Source: Planctomycetota bacterium (GTDB lineage Bacteria; Planctomycetota; Phycisphaerae; Phycisphaerales; SM1A02). Taken from it: 63,178 bases of DNA. This document shows positions 9,114-18,930 of this stretch, one piece after another. The stretch lies in contig JAQCEQ010000011.1 in NCBI GenBank assembly GCA_027618565.1, forward strand, positions 1 to 63,178. Direction: 5' to 3'. The notes beneath the pieces are model-generated. The model was not told the origin of the DNA, ran no database searches, and saw nothing but the letters and a program-made list of their open reading frames with translations. How positions within the stretch are numbered: position 1 is the first letter of the stretch; every line of letters begins with the position of its first letter. Position numbers and translations under genes: made by a program.

Positions 9114-9967
9114 AACTCGTCAATCAGGGAGAAGACCGTGTCGGGCGTCTCCGTGACGCTGAAGTAGATGTTGGCATCGCTTGTCCGAAGGACAATGCGA
9201 TTGGCGCCTTCGTCCAGGCTGGCGTGGAGGCTGTCGCCGTCGTTGCGAGAATCCCGAAGCAGCCACCGACCGATCTTGACCCGCGAGTAGACGCTGCCAC
9301 CCACCGTCTCGGCATCGATATGCCCTCTTGATCCAGGAGCCAGGCGCACCTCAATGGGCGAATCGCTGGTCACCAGCGTCATTGGCTCCACGATCGCGCG
9401 CCTGGAGATGAATCGGCACGTGCCCTGCGTGGTTTCCACGGCGCAGCCGTGGTCGGACTCGCGGATGTCCACATGGCCGCGCGTGGTCGTGATGTTGGCG
9501 GCGCCAAGTTGCGAGACCTCCAGTTCAATGTCCACGCGCTGGAACCACGGCTCCTCGTGAGAAGTCGTGCAGTCGATGGTGAGCAGGAACCGCCCCGGGA
9601 GCACTTCGCGCAGTTCGTGGCGAATCGTGATGTCCGCCAGCGATGCTTCGGCTTCGTCGTCTCGACCAAAGCCGTGAATCGCCCGGCGGGTGATGGACAG
9701 GGAACCGCCCTTGGTGCCACCCTCACCGTGGCGGCCGCGCAGCACCACATCGCCGGCAAAGTTGTGGACCTGGACATCGATCGGCTCGAAGATGTCGATG
9801 GACAGCTGCTCGGATGTCGATTCGTGACCCCGAAACACCTCATGAAACGGCGTGACGACGGTCTTGAGCAGGCCTGGCTGCGGGGCAGACGGAGTTCCGC
9901 AGCCGCTGCCGAGGGCCATCGCGATCGCAGCGATGAAGGCGGCGGCGGCGAGGGGTGTGGAACGCAC
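9110..9967 (-). CDS. Lipoprotein with DUF4097-like beta-repeat region
   Basis: A 285-residue probable lipoprotein. A basic start and hydrophobic segment are followed by ALGSGC, a lipobox with Cys23. The remainder consists of short beta strands and turns (SIDIFEPIDVQVHNFAGDVVLRG..., then repeated ...TTRGHVDI, ...TTQGTCRF, ...TSDSPIEV), which resembles the DUF4097-type putative adhesin or beta-solenoid repeats. It starts at GTG 9967 with a TAGACT hexamer 6 nt upstream. It is coupled to the following hydrolase-like gene by a GTGA overlap, so the two are probably made together. Binding partner unknown. Confidence 0.6.
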   Translation of the reverse strand: MRSTPLAAAAFIAAIAMALGSGCGTPSAPQPGLLKTVVTPFHEVFRGHESTSEQLSIDIFEPIDVQVHNFAGDVVLRGRHGEGGTKGGSLSITRRAIHGFGRDDEAEASLADITIRHELREVLPGRFLLTIDCTTSHEEPWFQRVDIELEVSQLGAANITTTRGHVDIRESDHGCAVETTQGTCRFISRRAIVEPMTLVTSDSPIEVRLAPGSRGHIDAETVGGSVYSRVKIGRWLLRDSRNDGDSLHASLDEGANRIVLRTSDANIYFSVTETPDTVFSLIDEL

Positions 9968-9973
9968 GGCCAG

Positions 9974-9979
9974 AGTCTA
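9974..9979 (-). promoter_or_regulatory. Probable -10 element of the lipoprotein/PhoPQ-like operon
   Basis: TAGACT on the minus strand ends 6 nt before the GTG start at 9967. No Shine-Dalgarno sequence intervenes, so the transcript would begin at or next to the start codon. Confidence 0.5.
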
Positions 9980-10010
9980 TTCTCGAGCTCGCGGGTCGCA
10001 TGAAGCCACC

Positions 10011-10016
10011 TACGAT
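10011..10016 (+). promoter_or_regulatory. Probable -10 element of the esterase-like gene
   Basis: TACGAT ends 6 nt before the ATG at 10023. It faces away from the minus-strand TAGACT at 9974-9979, so the 55-bp gap holds two divergent promoters. Confidence 0.45.
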
Positions 10017-10022
10017 GGCGTC

Positions 10023-11663
10023 ATGCTCGCGGCAGCCGTGATCGTGGCACTTGGGGGCTGCGTCCTGGCACAGGGCCTGCGGCCGGCGGTCCCGCCGACG
10101 GCACAGCCCAACACAGATGGGTCGCGGGGATCTGCGGCAGACGGAGTGCCCGCGGCGGCACCACCACGCCTGCTCCCCATTCGACCCACGCCGCGCGAGT
10201 TGGCGGAGATCCCGGCGGACCAGCGCGATGAAGTCCTCGTCGGATGGGGCGTGGAGTCACCAGATGGATTGTCGCAGCGAACCGAACCGGAGCCCGGTCG
10301 TGTGATCGTCTACTTCGAGGCGATTCCAGCAGCGGCGACACCAGCGGTGGGAGACGTGGTTCCGTGGCCGAGGCTTGATCCCTTGATCATGACGGTTGGT
10401 GGCGCACCGGCGAGTCTTGGACCGGAGGGGACGCTGATCTCGTCCCTTGGCTCATGGTGGCCCACCCGCCCTGAGGACCTCACGGGGACCTTTCGCGTCC
10501 GAGCGATCCTGGACACGGCGGGATCTCCGGATGGGATCGGCGACGGCGGGTCGTTGGTGGCGCCGCCGGTCATCGTCCAGATGGACGCCACGCAGGCGGA
10601 CCAGGTGCGGATCGACCTTGGGCCGAGGCTCCCGTCGGATGAGCCGCCAAGCGCTGCCGGCATCGTGGTGATGGAGGTGCCGGCCAGTTCGCCTTCGGGT
10701 GCCGCACGCGCCTTGCGGGCCGCCGTCGTGCTGCCGACACGACACACGGGCACGCCGGACGGGCTGTCGTGGCCAGTCGTCCTGGTGATCCCTGATGTCG
10801 GCGAGGACTGGCGCCTTGCCGAGACGCTCGCTCGCCCCATCCGCGCCGGGACGGACGCCGGAATCCTTCCGCAGGCGATCTGGGTTGTTCTCGAGGCACG
10901 CACGCCACTGGGACATCACGCCCTGCTGGACTCGCCGCTGCACGGCGCGTACGAGAGTGCGCTGGTGGAGTCTCTGCTTCCGGCATTGGAGGCCCGGCTT
11001 GGCGCCTCGAAGGATCCCAACGACCGAGTCGCCATCGGCGTGGGCTTGGGCGGATGGTCGGCACTGCGACTCGCCGCAGCGCGTCCCGATGTCGTCAGCG
11101 CGGTGTTCGTGGTGTCTCCGGAGCTCCCGCGTCGTGGGGTCATCGGGGAGGTCAGGCTTCCAGGACTCACCGATGCCGCCGATGCCGGCGATGCCGCGAC
11201 CCCAGTCCCTGACGAGCAAGCCGCCGAGGTGGCCTGGCTCTCGCCTGGGACCCATCGTGTGCTCACGACCGCGCAAGACGAGTTCGCGCTGGCACGCATT
11301 CTCGCTCCCGGCGGCGGGTCGGGACGGCGGCTGGACGCGTGGCGCAGCCTGCCCCTCAAGGCCAATGACCTGCGCGACATCGTCGATGCGGGCTGGCTCA
11401 CCGCGGCGGAGCCGATCTCGCAAAGTTGGGCGGTGATCCCGTCGCGCGATGAGCATCTGTGCCGCGATGGCGGCAGCGCGTTCTTCGAGTGGTTCGATGA
11501 GCGCTGCGCCGAGGAAGCGCGGCAAGGTCGATCTCCGCCGTCGGGGCGCGGCGGCGTGATCCCCGCTGGCGAAGTGCCACGCGCCTTGCGCTGGTCTGTG
11601 CTCCTGAGTGCGCTGGGCCCCGAGATCCGCTCGCACTTCCGTGTGCCGTTGCTGGCGCCGTGA
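10023..11663 (+). CDS. Secreted esterase-like protein with degenerate nucleophile elbow
   Basis: A 546-residue protein with an N-terminal hydrophobic signal (MLAAAVIVALGGC..., which could act as a lipobox). A Pro/Ala-rich linker and an N-terminal beta domain (about 80-250) follow. A region from about 250 to 380 resembles the putative-esterase alpha/beta-hydrolase fold. The elbow reads VAIGVGLGGWSALRLAA, where active relatives have GxSxGG, so the nucleophile serine is replaced by Gly. The DSPLHGAYESALVESLLPALE segment before it is typical of the family. It is transcribed divergently from another serine-less hydrolase-like gene. Either this is a pseudoenzyme or I have misplaced the active site. 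Confidence 0.6.
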   Translation: MLAAAVIVALGGCVLAQGLRPAVPPTAQPNTDGSRGSAADGVPAAAPPRLLPIRPTPRELAEIPADQRDEVLVGWGVESPDGLSQRTEPEPGRVIVYFEAIPAAATPAVGDVVPWPRLDPLIMTVGGAPASLGPEGTLISSLGSWWPTRPEDLTGTFRVRAILDTAGSPDGIGDGGSLVAPPVIVQMDATQADQVRIDLGPRLPSDEPPSAAGIVVMEVPASSPSGAARALRAAVVLPTRHTGTPDGLSWPVVLVIPDVGEDWRLAETLARPIRAGTDAGILPQAIWVVLEARTPLGHHALLDSPLHGAYESALVESLLPALEARLGASKDPNDRVAIGVGLGGWSALRLAAARPDVVSAVFVVSPELPRRGVIGEVRLPGLTDAADAGDAATPVPDEQAAEVAWLSPGTHRVLTTAQDEFALARILAPGGGSGRRLDAWRSLPLKANDLRDIVDAGWLTAAEPISQSWAVIPSRDEHLCRDGGSAFFEWFDERCAEEARQGRSPPSGRGGVIPAGEVPRALRWSVLLSALGPEIRSHFRVPLLAP

Positions 11664-11731
11664 CGCGCCGTGAAGACCGACACGCCGCAACGTGCGGCTG
11701 TCGCGCGATCCACTAGGCTCGACCGACTTCA

Positions 11732-12415
11732 ATGAAGGAAGTCCAGGACCATTTCTTCCGCAAGGCCAAGGAAGATGGCTACCGCGCGCGGAGCGCGTAC
11801 AAGCTCATCGAGATCGATGACCGCAAGAAGCTCCTGCGACCGGGAGATCGAGTGCTAGACGTGGGTGCCGCGCCGGGGTCGTGGACGCAGGTGGCCGCGA
11901 AGCGCGTGGGCGAACGCGGCCTGGTGGTCGGCGTGGACCTCAAGGCGATGGACCCTCGCGGGCTCCCGGGCCATGTCAAGTTCCTCAGGGCCGACCTGCG
12001 TTCGCTGGATGCCTCCAGCTTTGACGGAAAGCAGTTCCATGTCGTCCTCAGCGACATGGCGCCCGACACCAGCGGGGATCCCTTTGGCGACAGCGTGCGC
12101 TCGTGCCAGCTCTGCCACGACCTGCTGGATCGACTGCCGCACTGGCTTCGACGAGGCGGTCATTCCACGATGAAGGTGTTCGAGGGATCGGAGTACCCGG
12201 GACTGCTGGAGCGGGCGCGCTCGCTTTTCGAAGAGGCGAAGGGGTTCAAGCCCAAGAGTTCACGCGCCGAGAGCGTGGAGATCTTCATCGTGTGCAAGGG
12301 GTATCGCGGACCGTCTCCCGACGAGGCCGCACCCCCCGCACCACCGCGCCGCCGAGGGTGGGGTGAGGAATCAAGTGACCAGCAGAACGCGGCCGACCAG
12401 CCGGACTCAGCGTGA
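11732..12415 (+). CDS. rlmE: 23S rRNA (uridine-2'-O)-methyltransferase RlmE/FtsJ
   Basis: A 227-residue RrmJ-type methyltransferase that methylates the 2'-OH of U2552 in 23S rRNA using SAM. The SAM-binding motif is [15 protein letters not shown] (about residues 42-56). The K-D-K-E tetrad is visible in the contexts [24 protein letters not shown] and AESVEIFI. The C-terminal 30 residues are a Pro/Ala-rich, low-complexity extension beyond the usual end. The final 9 bp overlap the convergent dapL gene. A TAGGCT hexamer lies 12 nt before the ATG. Confidence 0.95.
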   Translation: MKEVQDHFFRKAKEDGYRARSAYKLIEIDDRKKLLRPGDRVLDVGAAPGSWTQVAAKRVGERGLVVGVDLKAMDPRGLPGHVKFLRADLRSLDASSFDGKQFHVVLSDMAPDTSGDPFGDSVRSCQLCHDLLDRLPHWLRRGGHSTMKVFEGSEYPGLLERARSLFEEAKGFKPKSSRAESVEIFIVCKGYRGPSPDEAAPPAPPRRRGWGEESSDQQNAADQPDSA

Positions 12416-13669
12416 CGAGCCGACCGAGGTGAGCGCCGCCATCCGCTTCCCGGCCTCGATCACATTCTCGCGACCGTTGAAGGCGCTCACGCGGAAGTAG
12501 CCTTCGCCGCAGCGGCCAAAGCCAGAGCCCGGCGTGACCACCACCTGGGCCTCGCCAAGGAGCAGGTCAAAGGTCTGCCAGCTGCTGAACCCCGCGGGGC
12601 ACGACGCCCAGACATATGGCGCATTGACGCCGCCCCACACGCGCAGCCCCGCCGCCCGCAGGGATTCCGAGAGGAGGCGAGCGTTCTCCAGGTAGAAGCG
12701 CACGAGCTCGCTGGTCTGCCGCCGGCCCAGGTCGGTGTAGAGCGCGGCGACGCCGCGCTGGACAGGCCATGAGACTCCGTTGGAGCAGGTAGCCCACCGG
12801 CGGGACCAGAGCGCGTGCAGGGAGTGTCGGCCGCCATCGGGTGCCGAGCCGGTGATGCCCTTTGGAACCACCGTGTATCCCGCTCGCACGCCCGTGAATC
12901 CGCCGATCTTGCTGAAGGAACGGAACTCGATGGCCACCTCGCGCGCGCCGGGAATCTCGTAGATCGAATGCGGGATCGATGGATCCGTGATGAACGCCTC
13001 GTACGCAGCGTCAAAGAGTATGAGCGCGTCGTGATCGCGCGCCCATCGGACCCACGACTCCAACTGGGCGCGAGTCGCCACGGCGCCCGTGGGGTTGTTG
13101 GGAAAGCAGAGGTAGGCGATGTCGGCGTGTGCGGTGGGCGGCGAGGCGATGAAGCCATTGTCGGCACCCGTGTCGAGGTAGACGATGCCCCCATAGCGCC
13201 CCGCGTCACCGCCGGTGAGCGCCTCACCCGTGTGGCCGGCCATCACATTGGTGTCGACATAGACCGGGTACACCGGGTCCGCGACGGCGATGACATTGTC
13301 GCAGCCAAGGATTTCCAGGATCGCACTGGCGTCGGGCTTGCTGCCGTCGGAGAGGAAGATTTCGTCAGCGCCGATGTCGCAGCCGCGAGGGTGAAAGTCG
13401 CCATCGACGATCGCCTCGCGCACAAAGTCGTATCCCGTCGCCGGTGGATAGCCGCGAAAGGTCTCGCGACGGCTCAGTTCATCCACGGCCGCGTGCATCG
13501 CTTCCAGAGCCGCCGCCGGGAGTGGTTCGGTCACGTCACCGATCCCGCAACGAATGATGCGAGCGGCCGCCTCGGGACGGTCCTGTTCAAAGCGAGCGAC
13601 GCGCCGCGCAATCTCGGGGAAGAGATAGCCCGTGGTGAGCTTCAGGAAGTGGTGGTTCAGTCGCGCCAT
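12407..13669 (-). CDS. dapL: LL-diaminopimelate aminotransferase
   Basis: A 420-residue fold-type I PLP aminotransferase that makes LL-diaminopimelate directly from tetrahydrodipicolinate, for lysine and peptidoglycan precursor synthesis. The N-terminal [20 protein letters not shown] is typical of DapL. The PLP lysine is Lys254 in [12 protein letters not shown], and substrate and cofactor contacts are recognisable in CFPNNPTGA and [10 protein letters not shown]. The single-step DapL route is widespread in planctomycetes and Chlamydiae. The start overlaps the end of the upstream methyltransferase gene by 13 bp; its 3' end overlaps convergent rlmE. Confidence 0.93.
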   Translation of the reverse strand: MARLNHHFLKLTTGYLFPEIARRVARFEQDRPEAAARIIRCGIGDVTEPLPAAALEAMHAAVDELSRRETFRGYPPATGYDFVREAIVDGDFHPRGCDIGADEIFLSDGSKPDASAILEILGCDNVIAVADPVYPVYVDTNVMAGHTGEALTGGDAGRYGGIVYLDTGADNGFIASPPTAHADIAYLCFPNNPTGAVATRAQLESWVRWARDHDALILFDAAYEAFITDPSIPHSIYEIPGAREVAIEFRSFSKIGGFTGVRAGYTVVPKGITGSAPDGGRHSLHALWSRRWATCSNGVSWPVQRGVAALYTDLGRRQTSELVRFYLENARLLSESLRAAGLRVWGGVNAPYVWASCPAGFSSWQTFDLLLGEAQVVVTPGSGFGRCGEGYFRVSAFNGRENVIEAGKRMAALTSVGSSR

Positions 13670-14313
13670 GGCGAAATCGAAGCCGTATGGTCCGTGGATC
13701 GGACGACGGTCACGCAGACAGCCGGGGGGACATTGGCGAGGACGACCTCGGTGCGAAGCGCGTGCATGAGTCCCAGCGCCGACTCCAGTTCCGACAGCGC
13801 GCGCAGCCTGGCACGCTTGGGACGCCCCACGAATGGGGCCTGCACCCCGCGCACGAGGTAGTAGCGGAAGAAGGTCATCACCCCTCCCGGGCGAAGCACG
13901 CCCAGGAGCCGCTCAAAGATGTCGTGCACCATCGGGGTGGGGAAGTTGGTGAACGGCAGACCGCAGACGATGACGTCATAGGAGCCAGCCAGCCCCACCG
14001 TGCGGATATCGCCGCGCAGCAGCCGGACGGAGCCGTGCCGCCCAGCCGTGCGGTGCCGCTCCATCACGCCTCGCTCCAGGTGGTCGCAGAACCCCTCGTT
14101 GAACTCGCAGATGTCCAGGGCGTCCCCGGTGCGCAAATGGCGGAGGATGACCTTGGTGAAGGGGCCGGTCCCAGGGCCGACCTCAAGGATCGTGCGATGT
14201 CCATTCATCGCCGCGAGCGGCGCCACCATCCGTTCCGCCAGCGCGGGGGAGCTGGGCGCGATGGCACCGGTTCCCTTGAAGTTCGTGAGGGCGTGGCGGA
14301 GGAAGTTCAGCAT
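13657..14313 (-). CDS. Phospholipid N-methyltransferase-like SAM methyltransferase
   Basis: A 218-residue class I methyltransferase. The start [26 protein letters not shown] resembles the opening of PmtA-type phosphatidylethanolamine N-methyltransferases and of rRNA dimethylase relatives. The SAM site is [15 protein letters not shown] (about 43-57), and CGLPFTNFP (about 117-125) is at motif IV. PmtA proteins methylate phosphatidylethanolamine toward phosphatidylcholine. Substrate here is inferred only. The gene overlaps dapL by 13 bp, so they share an mRNA, and 36 bp separate it from the M42 peptidase gene stop. Confidence 0.7.
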   Translation of the reverse strand: MLNFLRHALTNFKGTGAIAPSSPALAERMVAPLAAMNGHRTILEVGPGTGPFTKVILRHLRTGDALDICEFNEGFCDHLERGVMERHRTAGRHGSVRLLRGDIRTVGLAGSYDVIVCGLPFTNFPTPMVHDIFERLLGVLRPGGVMTFFRYYLVRGVQAPFVGRPKRARLRALSELESALGLMHALRTEVVLANVPPAVCVTVVRSTDHTASISPWRD

Positions 14314-14349
14314 CGGTGAATCAGGTCGTCGTGAGGCGGAGGGCGCGGA

Positions 14350-15441
14350 TCAGGCGGGACGCCGGACCAGGTCAAAGCACTCGTCACCGCGGAGCGAAGC
14401 AACGGTCGCCGCGAACACGTCGGCGACCTGCTCGATGTCGCGCAGCGACGCCATCTCCACGGTCGTGTGCATGTACCGCAGCGGGATGCTCAGGAGTCCG
14501 GAGGGAATGCCGCCCACGCTCTTGAAGATGGCGTCGGTGTCAGTGCCGCTTCGTCCGGCGGTGGAACTGCGCTGGAGGGCGATGCCCTTCGCCGCCGCCG
14601 CATTCGAGAGCAGTGCGGACACCGCGGGATGGATGGGCGGACCGATGGCGATCTTCGGCCCACCACCCAGCTTGAACAGGCCGTGCTGCGGGTGGCTGAT
14701 GCCGGGGCTGTCGGTGGCGTGTCCCACATCGGTCACCAGCGCCAGGCTGGGATGAAGTGAGTGCGCCACCATCGCCGCGCCGTGGAGCCCGACCTCTTCT
14801 TGCACGGTGCTCACCGCCACGACGCGCACGCGCAGGGTCGATGCCGCCGCGGCAATGAGGCGAAGTGCCTCCGCTGCGACGAAGATGCCGCCGCGATTGT
14901 CGATGGCACGCGCGACCAGCAGGTCGTCCCCCAGCATCATGCTTCCATCCAGAAAGACGCCGGCATCGCCGATGTTTACCCTCGCCAGCGCGCCCGCCTG
15001 GTCCTTCGCCCCGATGTCCAGGAAGAGCTCATGCAACTTGCGGACCTTGGCGTCGCCCGACTTGTCCTGCAAGTGAATCGCCGTGGCGCCCACCACGCCG
15101 ACGACCACTCCTGCCCCGGGCACGGTGGATCGAAACTGCACTCGCTTCCCCACGATCGCGGCGGAGTCGATCCCCCCCAGCGCACGGCAGTAGACAAACC
15201 CGTTGCTGTCGACATGATTGACCAACAACCCAATCTCGTCGCAGTGCCCGAAGAGGCCGACGGTCATCGTCGCGGACTCGGGACCGACCGACGCCATCGC
15301 GTTTCCGTACGAGTCCGTCCATGTCTTCGTGGCGAAGCCCGAGACATACTTGAGCCAGAGGCGCTGCCCCTCGTGCTCGAATCCTGACGGCGTCGGCGTG
15401 TCGAGAAGCGAACGCAGGAATGTGAGGCTCTCAGGTCGCAT
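14350..15441 (-). CDS. M42-family metallo-aminopeptidase
   Basis: A 363-residue cytoplasmic dinuclear-metal aminopeptidase of the M42 (glutamyl aminopeptidase/tetrahedral aminopeptidase) family. Ligands and catalytic residues appear in GHCDEIG (His, Asp), ARAIDNRGG (bridging Asp), VQEEVGLHG (Glu-Glu), VTDVGHA (Asp) and RYMHTTVE (His). Length matches the family. The start could be ATG 15450, but a TAGCAT hexamer ends only 2 nt before it, so 15441 fits a transcript start better. It is divergent from the tricorn-like protease gene, another large oligopeptide-processing enzyme, which suggests a joint peptide-degradation role (inference). Confidence 0.9.
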   Translation of the reverse strand: MRPESLTFLRSLLDTPTPSGFEHEGQRLWLKYVSGFATKTWTDSYGNAMASVGPESATMTVGLFGHCDEIGLLVNHVDSNGFVYCRALGGIDSAAIVGKRVQFRSTVPGAGVVVGVVGATAIHLQDKSGDAKVRKLHELFLDIGAKDQAGALARVNIGDAGVFLDGSMMLGDDLLVARAIDNRGGIFVAAEALRLIAAAASTLRVRVVAVSTVQEEVGLHGAAMVAHSLHPSLALVTDVGHATDSPGISHPQHGLFKLGGGPKIAIGPPIHPAVSALLSNAAAAKGIALQRSSTAGRSGTDTDAIFKSVGGIPSGLLSIPLRYMHTTVEMASLRDIEQVADVFAATVASLRGDECFDLVRRPA

Positions 15442-15481
15442 GCGGGTCATTGATGCTACGAGGTTCGCCGCATCGCAGGGC

Positions 15482-15487
15482 TATGCT
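15482..15487 (+). promoter_or_regulatory. Probable -10 element of the tricorn-like gene
   Basis: TATGCT ends 6 nt before the ATG at 15494, with no ribosome binding site between. The 52-bp gap to the M42 peptidase gene must hold both divergent promoters. Confidence 0.5.
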
Positions 15488-15493
15488 GACCGA

Positions 15494-18400
15494 ATGCAGC
15501 GCTCCCGCCGGCTTGTGGCCACGATTCCACTGTTCGTCCTCGTTGCGACCGTGGGTGCGCGTGCGCAGGAGGGCGCCACGGTCGACCTGCCTCGCCTGCC
15601 CTCGGTGAGTCCCGACGGTTCCACGATCGCGTTCTCGTGGCACGGCGACCTCTGGAAGGCAGCCACCTCGGGTGGCCAGGCCACGCGCCTGACCGCGACC
15701 GATGCCGACGAGTGGCGCACTTCGTGGAGTGCCGACGGGCGCACGATCGCCTTCGGAAGCGACCAGTTCGGGAGCGATGATCTCTTCGTGATGGACATCA
15801 ACGGCGGCGCCATTCGGCAGGTCAGCTTCGATGATGCGTCGCTCTCGCTCTCTGGGTTCGGCCGACGGCCAGGCGGCGAGGAAGCCCTCTTCTTTGACGC
15901 CAGCCGTGAGGGCGACTTCTTCCGCGGCTCGCGACCCTACTGGCTCCCGCTCGAAGGGGGCATCGCCTCGCGCGTGCACGATGCGTTCGGCACCACACCG
16001 CAGCCCAGCCCCGACGGGAGCGCGGTGCTCTACGAGCGTGGCGGCAACTCCTGGGGCCGGCGCCACTATCGCGGCCCCGGCCAACGGGACATCTGGCTCT
16101 TTCGTCCGGCTGATGGGACACACCAGCGGCTGACGGACTGGGCCGGCAACGACGGGTGGGCCTCATTCATAGATGCCGACGAGATCGCCTTCCTCTCGGA
16201 TCGTGAGCTGGATACGGTGAATCTCTACCGAGCGACTCTGGCACCGAATGGCACGTTGGCCGATGTCCGGCAACTCACCGCCTTTGATGGCCGCGACATC
16301 CGCGACCTCTCGGTCTCCGCCGACGGAAGCACCGCCGTCTTCGTCAACTGGGACACGATGTACGCCATCGACCTGTGCGACCCAAAGGCGCAAGCGCGGG
16401 CCATCACCGTGACCGCCGCGGAACCGGACAGCGAGGACATCCGCACCCTTCCCTTGGTGAGCAAGGCGAGCGAGTCCGCACTCTCTCCCGACGGCAAGAC
16501 GATGGCGATCGTGGCGGAAGGGGAGGTCTTCGTGCGCCCCCTGGACAACGCACTGCCTGCGCGCCGGGTGACAGACTCCATCGTGGCCGAGGGTGACCTT
16601 GCCTGGAGCATCGACGGTAGCGCGCTCTACTTCACCACCGTCCGCGACAACCGCGAAGAGATCTGGAAGGCCGAAGTCACAACGACGCGTGGCGATGTCA
16701 AGAAGAGTCTGGAAGAGGCGTCCAAGCCGACGGAGGAACCCGCGCCCGAGGCAGCTGTCGAGCCCGAAGAGCCCGAGGCACAAAAGGACGAAGAAAGCGG
16801 AGAGTCGAAGGACGGGCCCAAGGACGAACCAGAGGACGAAGCAAAGGAGGAGGGAAAGGAAAAAGACAAGGACAAGGAAGGGAAGAAGGAAGTCAAGCCC
16901 AAGCCCGGCGATCGCTGGCAGCAGGCGCTCACCTTCTCCCTCTCGCCCGTGGTGCAGAGAGAAGAGCATGCGCGCGACGCATCGCCGTCGCCCGATGGCA
17001 AGACGCTGGCCTTCCGTCTGGGGCGCGGCACGCTGGTGCTTCGGACGCTGGAGTCAGGCGAGGACCGGACGCTCGTCAGCGGCTGGAGCAAGGGACTGGA
17101 GTGGCAATGGAGTGCCGATGGGTCGTATGTGATCTATGTCACCGAAGACCGCGACAACAACTCGGACATCTGGCTCGTCCGAGCCGACGGTTCGCAGCCG
17201 GCCGTCAATGTCTCCCGGCACCCCGACAACGACTCCAATCCCTCCCTCTCCGCCGATGGCAAGCTGCTCGCCTACCTCTCGGAACGGAGCGATGAACAGG
17301 TGGATGCGTACATCGTCTTCCTGGATCGATCCCTGGAATCGCTCCCCGAGCACGAACTGAAGGAGTACTTCAAGAGGACCACGGACGCAGCCAAGAAGCG
17401 GAAGGCGGGCGAGGCCGTGACACCGAACGGCGATGCATTCTCCAAGGGCTGGTCGCTGGACGACGCCTACAGGCGGGCTCGGCGCATCACCAGCACGCCC
17501 GGCAACGAGCGCGGGATGGCCATCGTCCCCTCGGGCGAGTTCGTCGTCTACATGGCCGCCGACGGCAGCGGACTCACGAAGGCAAAGTGGGACGGTTCGG
17601 AGCCCAAGAAGATCGCGGGCGCACTGCCGCGCGGATCGATGCATGCCGACGGCAACACCATCGTTGGTGTCCTTGGCGGCAAGGCGGTCTCAGTCTCGAT
17701 GGGCGGCGAGGTCAAGACGGTGGAACTCCCCGAGTCCATCCGCTTCGATGCAGAGGCACTCGCGCGGGCCAAGTGGGACGAGTTCATCCGCGTCTTCTCC
17801 GAGGGCTTCTACGACGAGCACTTCAAGGGCACTGACTGGCCCGCGCTGGCCGCGGCGTACGGCGAACTGGCCGCCCGCAGCCGCACCCCAGAGGAGTTCG
17901 ACATCCAGGCCAACCGGCTGCTGGGCGAGTTGAACGCCAGCCACACCGGTGTGCGATCCCCGAGCGGCCCGCGATCGTCCAAGGCACGCCCCGGTGCGCT
18001 TGGTGTCCAAGGCAGCTTCTCCACTGGCGGCTACGCCATCAGCCGAGTGCTGGACCGTGGTCCCGCCTCCGCGGCACAGCCGGCGCTGGTCGCCGACGAC
18101 CGGATCACGGCGGTCGCGGGCATGCCCGCCGACGGCTCACGGTCGATGGAACTCCTGCTGGCCGATGCCGTCGGCAAGGAGACCATCGTGGATGTGACGA
18201 GGCGGCTGGAAGATGGCCGCGAAATTGCTTTCCGTTCGATCGCCATCCCGGTGACCCCGGGATCCATCCGCAGGCTCCTTCACGACGAACAACTGGACCA
18301 GGCGCGCGCGCGGGTCGAGGAACTCTCCAACGGGCGCCTGGGTTACATCGCCATTGAGTCCATGAGCATCCCCGCCCTGGAGGAGTTCGAGCGTGATCTC

Positions 18401-18907
18401 TACGCGGCGGCGGCGGGAAAGGAAGGCCTGATCATCGATGTCCGCAACAATGGCGGCGGGCACACGGCGGACTTCCTGCTGGCATCGATCATGGCCCAGC
18501 CGCACGCCCGCACTCGCACCCGTGGCCAGCCCGAAGATGACGCGACCGGCTACCCGCAGGATCGCCTCTACATCCAGCGGTACACGCTCCCGATGAACAT
18601 GCTCTGCAACGAGAAGAGTTTTTCCAACGCGGAAATCACGGCCCACGCCTTCCGAACGCTCGCGCGAGGCACGCTGGTGGGCGAGCAAACCTACGGTGCC
18701 GTGATCTCCACCGGTGGCGCATCGCTGACCGACGGGACCACGGTGCAGATTCCCGGCCGAGGCTGGTACCTGCCCGATGGCCGCGACATGGAGAACAACG
18801 GCGCGATGCCCCACCTGCGCGTGCCGCAGACCCCGCAAGCGGAGTCAGCAGGCCGCGATGAGCAGTTGGACGCAGCGGTCAAGGACCTGATGTCGCGGCT
18901 GCCGTGA
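15494..18907 (+). CDS. Tricorn-like S41 protease
   Basis: A 1137-residue secreted tricorn protease homologue. A signal peptide (MQRSRRLVATIPLFVLVATVGARAQ) is followed by WD40/PD40-type beta-propeller repeats (LPSVSPDGSTIAFSW, TSWSADGRTIAFGSD and more) over about 30-400. A very acidic and Lys-rich linker of some 70 residues (about 400-475) comes next. A second propeller, a PDZ-like part (about 850-930) and a C-terminal S41 domain complete it. The last contains GLIIDVRNNGGGHT, the serine region CNEKSFSNAEI and GEQTYGAVISTGG. Tricorn proteins degrade oligopeptides. The signal peptide puts this one outside the cytoplasm. The start was chosen at the signal peptide; the open frame extends further upstream. 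Confidence 0.9.
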   Translation: MQRSRRLVATIPLFVLVATVGARAQEGATVDLPRLPSVSPDGSTIAFSWHGDLWKAATSGGQATRLTATDADEWRTSWSADGRTIAFGSDQFGSDDLFVMDINGGAIRQVSFDDASLSLSGFGRRPGGEEALFFDASREGDFFRGSRPYWLPLEGGIASRVHDAFGTTPQPSPDGSAVLYERGGNSWGRRHYRGPGQRDIWLFRPADGTHQRLTDWAGNDGWASFIDADEIAFLSDRELDTVNLYRATLAPNGTLADVRQLTAFDGRDIRDLSVSADGSTAVFVNWDTMYAIDLCDPKAQARAITVTAAEPDSEDIRTLPLVSKASESALSPDGKTMAIVAEGEVFVRPLDNALPARRVTDSIVAEGDLAWSIDGSALYFTTVRDNREEIWKAEVTTTRGDVKKSLEEASKPTEEPAPEAAVEPEEPEAQKDEESGESKDGPKDEPEDEAKEEGKEKDKDKEGKKEVKPKPGDRWQQALTFSLSPVVQREEHARDASPSPDGKTLAFRLGRGTLVLRTLESGEDRTLVSGWSKGLEWQWSADGSYVIYVTEDRDNNSDIWLVRADGSQPAVNVSRHPDNDSNPSLSADGKLLAYLSERSDEQVDAYIVFLDRSLESLPEHELKEYFKRTTDAAKKRKAGEAVTPNGDAFSKGWSLDDAYRRARRITSTPGNERGMAIVPSGEFVVYMAADGSGLTKAKWDGSEPKKIAGALPRGSMHADGNTIVGVLGGKAVSVSMGGEVKTVELPESIRFDAEALARAKWDEFIRVFSEGFYDEHFKGTDWPALAAAYGELAARSRTPEEFDIQANRLLGELNASHTGVRSPSGPRSSKARPGALGVQGSFSTGGYAISRVLDRGPASAAQPALVADDRITAVAGMPADGSRSMELLLADAVGKETIVDVTRRLEDGREIAFRSIAIPVTPGSIRRLLHDEQLDQARARVEELSNGRLGYIAIESMSIPALEEFERDLYAAAAGKEGLIIDVRNNGGGHTADFLLASIMAQPHARTRTRGQPEDDATGYPQDRLYIQRYTLPMNMLCNEKSFSNAEITAHAFRTLARGTLVGEQTYGAVISTGGASLTDGTTVQIPGRGWYLPDGRDMENNGAMPHLRVPQTPQAESAGRDEQLDAAVKDLMSRLP

Positions 18908-18930
18908 CGCGAGCGGCCAGCGCGTCAGCG

